Assembly: GCA_018296165.2 (NCBI GenBank)
Contig: JACKQL020000126.1
Location: forward strand, 1 to 64,000
Length of the DNA stretch: 64,000 bases
Source: Termitomyces sp. T153
Taxonomy: Eukaryota; Basidiomycota; Agaricomycetes; Agaricales; Lyophyllaceae
Direction of reading: 5' to 3'
In this document: piece by piece, positions 57,601-64,000 of the stretch
Position numbering within the stretch: the first letter of the stretch is position 1
How the letters are laid out: every line of letters begins with the position of its first letter
Notes under the pieces: model-generated
What the model was told of the DNA's origin: nothing
The model's database searches: none
Seen by the model: the letters and a program-made list of their open reading frames with translations, nothing else
Translations under genes and position numbers: made by a program

Positions 57601-59930
57601 CCCTGATCTTTTTTTAATTGTGTTGAATACAATTCAACTTGTTTTGTTCAGTGGAAGCCCATGCATCCACAACATATTGTTGAAATAGCCTCCCACTCCA
57701 GAGTAATGGTGCATTGAATTCCAAAGTCCTTTGCTGCAGCCTGTATGCATAATATGCTGTTTGGGTGACCTTTGCTGATCTTTGTTGATTCTGTGGTCTA
57801 AAATGAGAGCAAATGTTGGTGTGAAATCCAGACTGTCCAGTGGTAAAGATGATGGTATAATGCAATGGAGTGTAATATGGGTGCAAGTGACTGATCTGCT
57901 TCAATTGACCTCCATGCAAGTGCAAGACTATATCACAATCATTTGATCACTCTTCTGAGCCATCTCCTGGAATTACAGCTGCAACTCCCTCCTGTTCATT
58001 AGGGTCATTATAGCATCAAGGATCTCCAAAGTCAGCTGTAAGCTTGATAGAAAGTCTTTGTGGTTGGCCTTCTGGAACTTCTCCTATAATCTGCCCGGCC
58101 TGCTTGTATAAGCCAATGAAGGGATTGACTCTAGCAAGCATATCCTGCAAAGAGGCAATTATCTGAGGATCAAGCCTGGGATTGTTCTGTTGATGAAAAG
58201 CCAATTGCTAATTGTGATCGTAAAAGTAGAGCTATGCATATACAGGCAGATTGCCTTCAATAGGAAGCAAGGCACCTGTCAAATGATGTAGTTCTCCATT
58301 GATCCTAAAGCTATATGGTCCAGATGCATTGGTCATAGCATGGTCAATTTTGACTCCCAGAAATGTGAATGGAAAGGCTGCATTGTATTGACAGGTAGAT
58401 GTTTTAAAGGTGTCAGAGAGAGGATGATGCCTATGGAGTAGGTTCAGTAAATCTGCTGGAGCATCTTGAAGCCTGGGCAAGTTCACTTGGCCTTGTAAGC
58501 AGCACATGCCAAACTTTGGGCTGTTTCTAGTAGACTTGGTGAGCTTTTCAGCATCAAAATGTAAAGCTTGGCAGTGTGGACATATAACAGTCATAGGATT
58601 AAGATAGTGTGGAGGGCATTCAATCAAGGAAGGTTGCCTTCTTCTTGGAACAGGCTGAATAGGACCAAGCTGTGGTGGAATAGGAAGCTCAAGGGGAGGC
58701 TGTTCAGCAGGATTTTATAGTCCTGCTGGATGGTTGGGTAGGGCAGGGTCCAAGTCTTCTGCAGGTCTCTATTGAGCAGGATCAACATATTCCAAGCCAT
58801 CATCAGAAGACATGTCATCCTGAGGACCCAATGGATCATCAAGGGGAGGATCCAATTGCTCTGCTAGTTGATGTTGAGCAGGATCAACATAGTCCAAGTC
58901 ATCTTCAGAAGGTATATCATTCTGATGACCTAAATCATTGAAAGCCTCTTCCAGATCAGCTTCATGTTGCTGTTCCCAGCCTTGAAAGATTCTTTGAGCC
59001 ATAGCTGCATTCAAAGGCCTATGTTCAGGATTCAGATCAATATGCTATTGAACTTTGTTAATTAAAGTAGCATTTTGAAGTAATCTTGAACTGACCTCTG
59101 CTCTGAATAGCTCTTCTTCCTGTCTTGCTCTCTCCTGTCTTTCCTGGCTCAAAATAGCCAATGCCTGTTGCCTTTTCTGATCTTGTCTCAGTCTTTGTTG
59201 CTCTTGCAACACTGCTAGTGCCTCTTGCTGTTGCCTCTCCTGCTCTGTACCCATAACAATATGCCTTAGCCTTTGTTGCTCTTGCAAGATTGTCAGTGCC
59301 TGCTCTTGTTGCCTCTGTCTCAGCCTTTGTTGCTCTCCCAACAGTGCTTAGGGAGCAAGTGGAGCTGGTACCATTATAAGCTCTGGTAAAAGAGGATTTC
59401 TGACCCTTCTATGTACAGGAGCAGGCAACAGTGGCACCATTCTAGGTAAGGAATTCTGTAAAGGAGCATTCCAACCTTCTAGCAAAACTGTTTCTGGAAT
59501 GACCATAGCAGCTTGAGCAACAGCAGACTGATTGAGTCTATTGCCTCTTCTCTGTACAAGAGGAGGTAGAGGTGGCACCACTCTAGGTATAGGATTCTGC
59601 AAAGGAGCATCCCACCCTTTAGGCAAAACAGTTTCTGGAATGACCATAAAAAATGGATTAGCAGCAGCAGCTGCCTGCCTAATAGGTCTTCCCAATGAGC
59701 CAGAAGCAGTGGCTATAGGTCTCAAACCCCCAGTTCCCATAGATTAATTGATACCCCCAGGCCCCAATTGAAGTGGTGGAACAACCACAGTATTGATCTG
59801 TTCCAAAGATCGATTGTTTCTATTTGCTCAACAATTGTCAGGATCTGTTATTTGTAACTGTTCAAGTCTCCTTTGATTCCTAGCTTGTTGCCTTTGGCTT
59901 TCAAGGGTAGTAGGTGGTTGCCTGAAATAT
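57601..59930 (-). pseudogene. Helitron N-terminal part, beyond the insertion
   Basis: Broken frames carrying the Helitron-like N-terminal region: MHLHGGQLKQISHLHPYYTP to WASTEQNKLNCIQHN (57,925-57,614), LDPQIIASLQDMLARVNPF (58,180), the Cys-rich CPHCQALHFDAEKL module (58,560), acidic DDLDYVDPAQ repeats (58,900-58,780), Gln/Arg coils with the repeating QEQQRLR heptad (59,341-59,045) and a duplicated MVIPETVLPKGWDAPLQN unit (59,740-59,440). Several stops separate them. Frames to about 59,930 (QPPTTLESQRQQARNQRR) probably continue the N-terminus. Confidence 0.75.
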
Positions 59931-60716
59931 CCATTGTTAAGCAATTTAATAGTCAAAAACCATTAAAATTGACTTGCATAATGAAATATTTGATGTATCA
60001 ATAGCTCAATGTGGGTAAGGAGTTACTAATAAGCTTGTTAGTCAACATCAATCAATCAATAGATGTGACCAAACATACTTTGTTGTGTGGCCTCCTTTCC
60101 ACAACTTTGGAAATGTCCATTATTTGATCATGTTGTGTCCAAAAACATGTGAGGCATGAAAAACAGTGTCCACTAAATTGTGTTTGGCCTTTTTCATCCC
60201 TGCAGACTAATTGGCACCTTTAACACATAGTCAAAAGATAGTATTTATTTATTAAAGTTGTATACTGTATTTTTTTTTTGTAAAAAATGTATCTGAAGAG
60301 TGGCAAAACAGCCAAGTCTGATTCTATTACTATAAAAGGGTTTACATTTGTCAGCATTTGTCAGCACTGACAAATTTTAGTCAGCACAGTCCAAAGTCGT
60401 TGCATATATATTGAGTGCACAGCCACTTTCCCAGGAGTCATTGCATATACTATAGATACTTTTTACACAAGACAACAAATTGTTCAATTATTATACTATT
60501 TGTGAGCCTTCTGCAAGCATCCTAAAACAATAGTCTGAGATTAGACAATTATAATTCATTGTTATCAATACAAGATGGTGTTAGAGTCATTGTCTCAACC
60601 AATTCAGAAATCCAATCTTTGACTTGGAAGTATTCATCATTCTTTAACTGTGCTGTGCTGACAGTTTGTTTCACATTCATAACTCTTAATAAGTCCAGGC
60701 TTGAAACATGATCATG
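59931..60716. other. AT-rich spacer and 5' flank of the inverted F-box copy
   Basis: From 59,931 to 60,210 I see no feature. After the repeat at 60,215-60,410, the stretch 60,470-60,716 matches, inverted, the 5' flank of the cluster 2 F-box genes (GCAAGCATCCTAAAACAATA corresponds to TTGTTTCAGGATGCTTGC near 33,390). Confidence 0.55.
60215..60410. repeat. ~170 bp repeat, right copy, with palindrome
   Basis: Counterpart of 43,295-43,475 in the same orientation, with the same TTTGTCAG/CTGACAAA inverted arms. It is slightly longer because of small insertions (TTATTTATTA and AAGTCTGATT regions). Confidence 0.8.
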
Positions 60717-62745
60717 ACTTCATCTTGGGAGGAGGCTGACAATGCTTTCATCAAAATGTTAGAAGATGAAGCTGGAATTTTTGTGTCAAGATGTTAAGGA
60801 TGATGCACAGGTTCTTAGGAATGATTCTTTTATTTAAATTCCCATGAAATTGGTGATGTACTCCTATGCCACCTAGTGCCATGCAAGAAACCCAGAAAGA
60901 GGGAACCTAACACTAGCCACTAGATAGAGTAGCTGGTAGTAGGAGGTTAATAGTTGAGAGTAAGTCATTAACCATCCCAAAGAACAAGAGCAAAAGTTGA
61001 ATTGTAGAGAAAAGTTGGAAGGATTGCTATTGCTATCCTAAGTCATCTTGATGGAGGTAGAGGGGTTAAGGAGTAGAGTAGAAAAAGGAAGGTAGTAATA
61101 GGGAAACTAAATCAAGGGATGAATGTAAACTGGTTGCCAGCCTAAGTTGCTAATGTTGCTAAGTCAAAATAATATGAAGAGCACCCATAGTTAGTACCAC
61201 ACTAGATCGAGGTTGAAGGTGACAGGACTTGTCACTAAGGTGAGGTCAATGGCAAGCAAGGAATAGAGGGAAAGTATAGGCACAGTGTAATCTCAAGCTG
61301 GTAGGCTTAGAGATTAACAGATTCAGTTTGAGGGGGATCTATCTAAGTCGATTCTCTTCTGTTTTAGTGTCTATGTACAGGCAGTATTTATACAATTCCA
61401 GAGTATAGTATGGGAAAGTAAGCAAATAGTTGCTACTAGCAATGGTATCTGTCAACATGTTTGTGGTCCATACAAGGCATCAGTCTGTAACTGAGTAAAA
61501 AAAAACCATAAGTGAAGTCTCTGATGTGTAGACACTGTTCAAGTATGTTGGTCAGCTCAACAAAGAGAAGGATAGCAAAAAGGTACATGTCTGGCAATAT
61601 ATCTAAATATAGTGAGATAACATCATTTTGTTGCCAGAGTTGCTAGAATTGCTAAAGTTGCTAGGAAGAGTCTAGTCCTTGCTGATCTAAGCCCAAGTTC
61701 CAGGCTCCATGTGATATTCCTTGTGATTGATAAGTTCTGTGCTAGGCCCTGCATGCTGAATGCTGTGACTTGTGCCAAATTTAAAGTAGTCAGCTGCTGC
61801 TAAGTCCGAAATGCCAAAAAAAGGTGCTCAGCAATGACTGGGACTCATTATTGGCACAAGTTGTTACATATTTGTGTATATAGGAAGGAGATGTCCAGTG
61901 ACCTCACTTGGATCATGCTGATCTTAAACAAATGTTCTTCTCTTACAAACTTCAAGATTGAGAAACATATGAGTTATCATGCACAGGTACAGGCTTTTTT
62001 TGGCCCCTCCTCCCCAACATTCTTTTCCAAACTTCAATTTCTTATGCTCAAAGGTAGAATACCTGTTAACACAATGTTATCACTCCCCCCCTTTGAAAAA
62101 ACCCTTTGAAAATTACACATATGTGGAGTCAACCTGCAATTCCTCCATTCAATTCTGAGGCAATTCTCCTATCTTACAGAGCTACTTTACTCCTTTTCAT
62201 CACACTCATGAGGCAGAGAAGAAGTTTTGGAACAGCCCTGCACAACCTTACCACATTTGACTTACTTATACCTTCATGATGAATTTTCTAATGGTTCAAT
62301 TTTCTTCTCTAACCTCATAGTTCCTCCTGCACCTCACTCAAGGTCTTCTGAAAACCTGCATTGAAATCCCTAAGTATAATTGTTGACTTCCTCATCTACT
62401 CAGATGCAAGACTTGAAAACTTTGCTTACCACTGCAGAAAGTGCCCTATTGATGCTCTAGTACCAATTATTGTAGACCTCATGTCAGTTTTAAAGAACTG
62501 CATAACAGTCAATTTTCCCAATTCAGCCTTCCTCAAAAATTGAAAGATAAATTCATTTGTGGATCTCTTCTTCCTCATGTGAGGAACCTAGACATTGGCA
62601 TCTCAAGTCCTGCAGAGTTTTGTTGCATGATCCAATGTCAGCTGAAATGCAAAACCCTGTTTTATACAGTCAGACTGTGCAAGGCCATAGGCTATCCTCC
62701 AGCAAAAGTATTTGATACTCTTTATGATACTCCTGGACCATGAAG
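60710..62745 (+). pseudogene. Inverted, CpG-decayed F-box-like gene copy
   Basis: The start reads MTSSWEEADNAFIKMLEDEAGI, matching the cluster 2 F-box genes in inverted orientation. After about 30 codons the match stops. From 60,800 to about 61,830 there is unrelated CpG-poor DNA with no gene, and about 300 codons, including the F-box core, are missing. The match resumes at 61,840 with LLHICVYRKEMSSDLTWIML and continues in several frames through LKGRIPVNTMLSLPPFEKTL, ARLENFAYHCRKCPIDALVP and HVRNLDIGISSPAEFCCMIQ to about 62,745. CG dinucleotides present in the other copies read TG or CA here. Confidence 0.8.
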
Positions 62746-64000
62746 ACAGAAGTTTCTGGATCTTTCAAGAATTTATCATGTGGAGTGTACCTTGGCAGAT
62801 CTATTTTTATTGATGAAATCAGTAACACAGTGGTAGTAGTAACCTTTCCCTTGCTATTCCTCATTTGCAAGCTCAATGACACAATAATGGGTACTACAGC
62901 ACATTTTATGTTGATAGATCTGTTGATCAATCATTGCTTGGCTATATATATACCTCCTCATTACTTATGCTTTAGACTGCAATCCTCAAGGGTGGCATAC
63001 ATTTTCCTGTAACAATAAGTACTTTGTAACAATTCCATTAGATCACAACATAATTGTATTTTGAGACATGTTAATAGATGATCATAGAGACTCACTGGTT
63101 AGTCAAAAGAATTTAGAGTTGTCAATGTTGTTAGCTTTATACAAACTTTGTGAGTACAGCATCAGTAATGTTAGTCATCAAATGAAAGGGGCCAGAAATC
63201 CTTACTAAAGACAGATATGCCAGCCAAGAGTAAAGTGTCACTCCACATAGACTGGATAGTATATTCTCCTCCTTTGTCAGGGGTTCAGTATGTGTAAGTC
63301 AAGGGAAGTACCAGTTTATGTATATACCATATTCAATTCTAATTCTTCAAGTCAAAAAGCTTGAAAAATGGGAGCAAGAAAGACAATTGTCAAAACTCCT
63401 GGCTGTTTGTAAGGGACTGCACTGGTAATATTATTTTTATTCTTATCCTTATCTGACAACAACAAGACCAATAATTAAAATTATCAAAAACTGAGATTCA
63501 ACCAAGCATTTCTCTGCTATAGTAGAACACATGTCAGTTGTCTGGGGCTACTCCCATAGAATTATGATACCTGGAAGTATAGGCAGCTGCAAGCACAGGA
63601 GAACTGTGATCTAGGGCCAAAGCTCAAGGAGTGATAATCAATCAACACATATTAGTTACACCAACAATACTCCAGGCTTGCAGAATGTCCATTCTCTTGA
63701 TTTCTATCTTTAAATACAAGGAGTTAGTAGAAGAAGTGAAAGTGACAATGTAACAGTGGAAAGGATGGTGTTTTTAGGCTGGTACTTTGGAGCATTGAAG
63801 AGGTGGTGTATCTCCAGTAGAGACTTCAACTCAGGAGAGTTTGTATTGTTTCAGTTACACAATTGATGGTAGTGTGTTTAATTCTGAGAAGAGCCTCTAT
63901 CCTTTGTTTCTAATAGAGAGATCTAAAAACAGGGCTTCCAATACATTTTGAGTGGCTACACCTGGCTCTTGAGGCAGCAATTGGCAAAATAGCCAGCCTT
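62746..64000. other. Inverted flank of the F-box unit, then unassigned AT-rich DNA
   Basis: To about 63,000 the sequence is the inverted counterpart of 38,470-38,590 (TTGATCAATCATTGCTTGGC against GCCAGGCAACGACTGATCAA). Near 63,475-63,530 a block resembles 41,190-41,240 in direct orientation (CTGAGATTCAACC). Beyond 63,540 I see no gene or element. Confidence 0.5.

Larger units (their letters stand above)
44190..59930 (-). mobile_element. Helitron (Rep-helicase), decayed and split by an LTR element
   Basis: A minus-strand Helitron coding region interrupted at 47,127-57,596 by a retrotransposon. N- to C-terminal pieces: Gln-rich coil (59,930-59,045), zinc-finger-like CPHCQALHFDAEKLT and GMCCLQGQVNLP (58,627-58,400), NPFIGLYKQAGQI (58,204-58,016), HLHGGQLKQISHLHPYY (near 57,920), the HUH Rep motif GLPHMHILI and VEAIKYIHKYIYKG with the two tyrosines, then a helicase with Walker A. 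The reading continues in register across the insertion (QHN-stop-KKIRA before, VYQRVVDAATGDEQ after). In-frame stops show that it is inactive. Exact Helitron termini (5' TC, 3' CTRR) were not identified. Confidence 0.85.

Overview
The window looks like a chromosome segment from a mushroom-forming basidiomycete (Agaricomycetes). The genes carry many short GT-AG introns. They include an F-box-like/leucine-rich family, a seven-helix DUF6533-type membrane protein and a MEF2-type MADS-box regulator of fungal type. The transposable elements are a Helitron and a Ty3/gypsy-like LTR element. No bacterial operons, tRNA or rRNA genes were recognised.

Layout. 1-1.85 kb is a stack of different tandem repeats. 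1.9-17.3 kb is a normal gene-bearing stretch: a DUF6533 membrane protein (+), a small secreted protein (-), an RLM1/MEF2-type MADS-box factor (-, six exons readable from the sequence), a Pro/Ser-rich putative regulator (-) and a membrane-anchored coiled-coil protein (-), separated by 3.6-4.3 kb spacers. 17.3-25 kb is a tandem F-box cluster in which an intact gene plus a decayed gene has been duplicated as a 3.7 kb unit. 25.25-30.35 kb is one large three-exon gene coding for a Lys/Glu-rich protein of about 1,624 aa. 30.4-41.1 kb is a second F-box cluster. Its repeat unit includes a broken copy of the large gene's 5' end and promoter, and only one of three F-box copies is intact.

From 41.1 kb rightward the DNA is strongly CpG-poor. 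It holds two hairpin-bearing minisatellites, a Helitron coding region (about 44.2-59.9 kb) with stops of C-to-T/G-to-A type, and, inserted inside the Helitron Rep region, a nearly intact 10,470 bp LTR retrotransposon (47,127-57,596; 4-bp target duplication TCAG; LTRs differ at 3 of 1,092 positions). An inverted, CpG-decayed copy of the 30-41 kb F-box unit follows at 60.5-63.4 kb.

The most interesting object is the LTR element. Its gag, protease and RT-RNaseH-integrase reading frames lie in three successive frames, joined by two slippery heptamers of canonical form (G GGT TTT just before the gag stop; G GGA AAA before the protease stop), so two -1 frameshifts are predicted. Between integrase and the 3' LTR it carries an antisense, CpG-rich, six-exon gene (48,432-49,685, 322 aa) whose introns are antisense to the genomic RNA and would therefore survive retrotransposition. 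The function of that gene is unknown.
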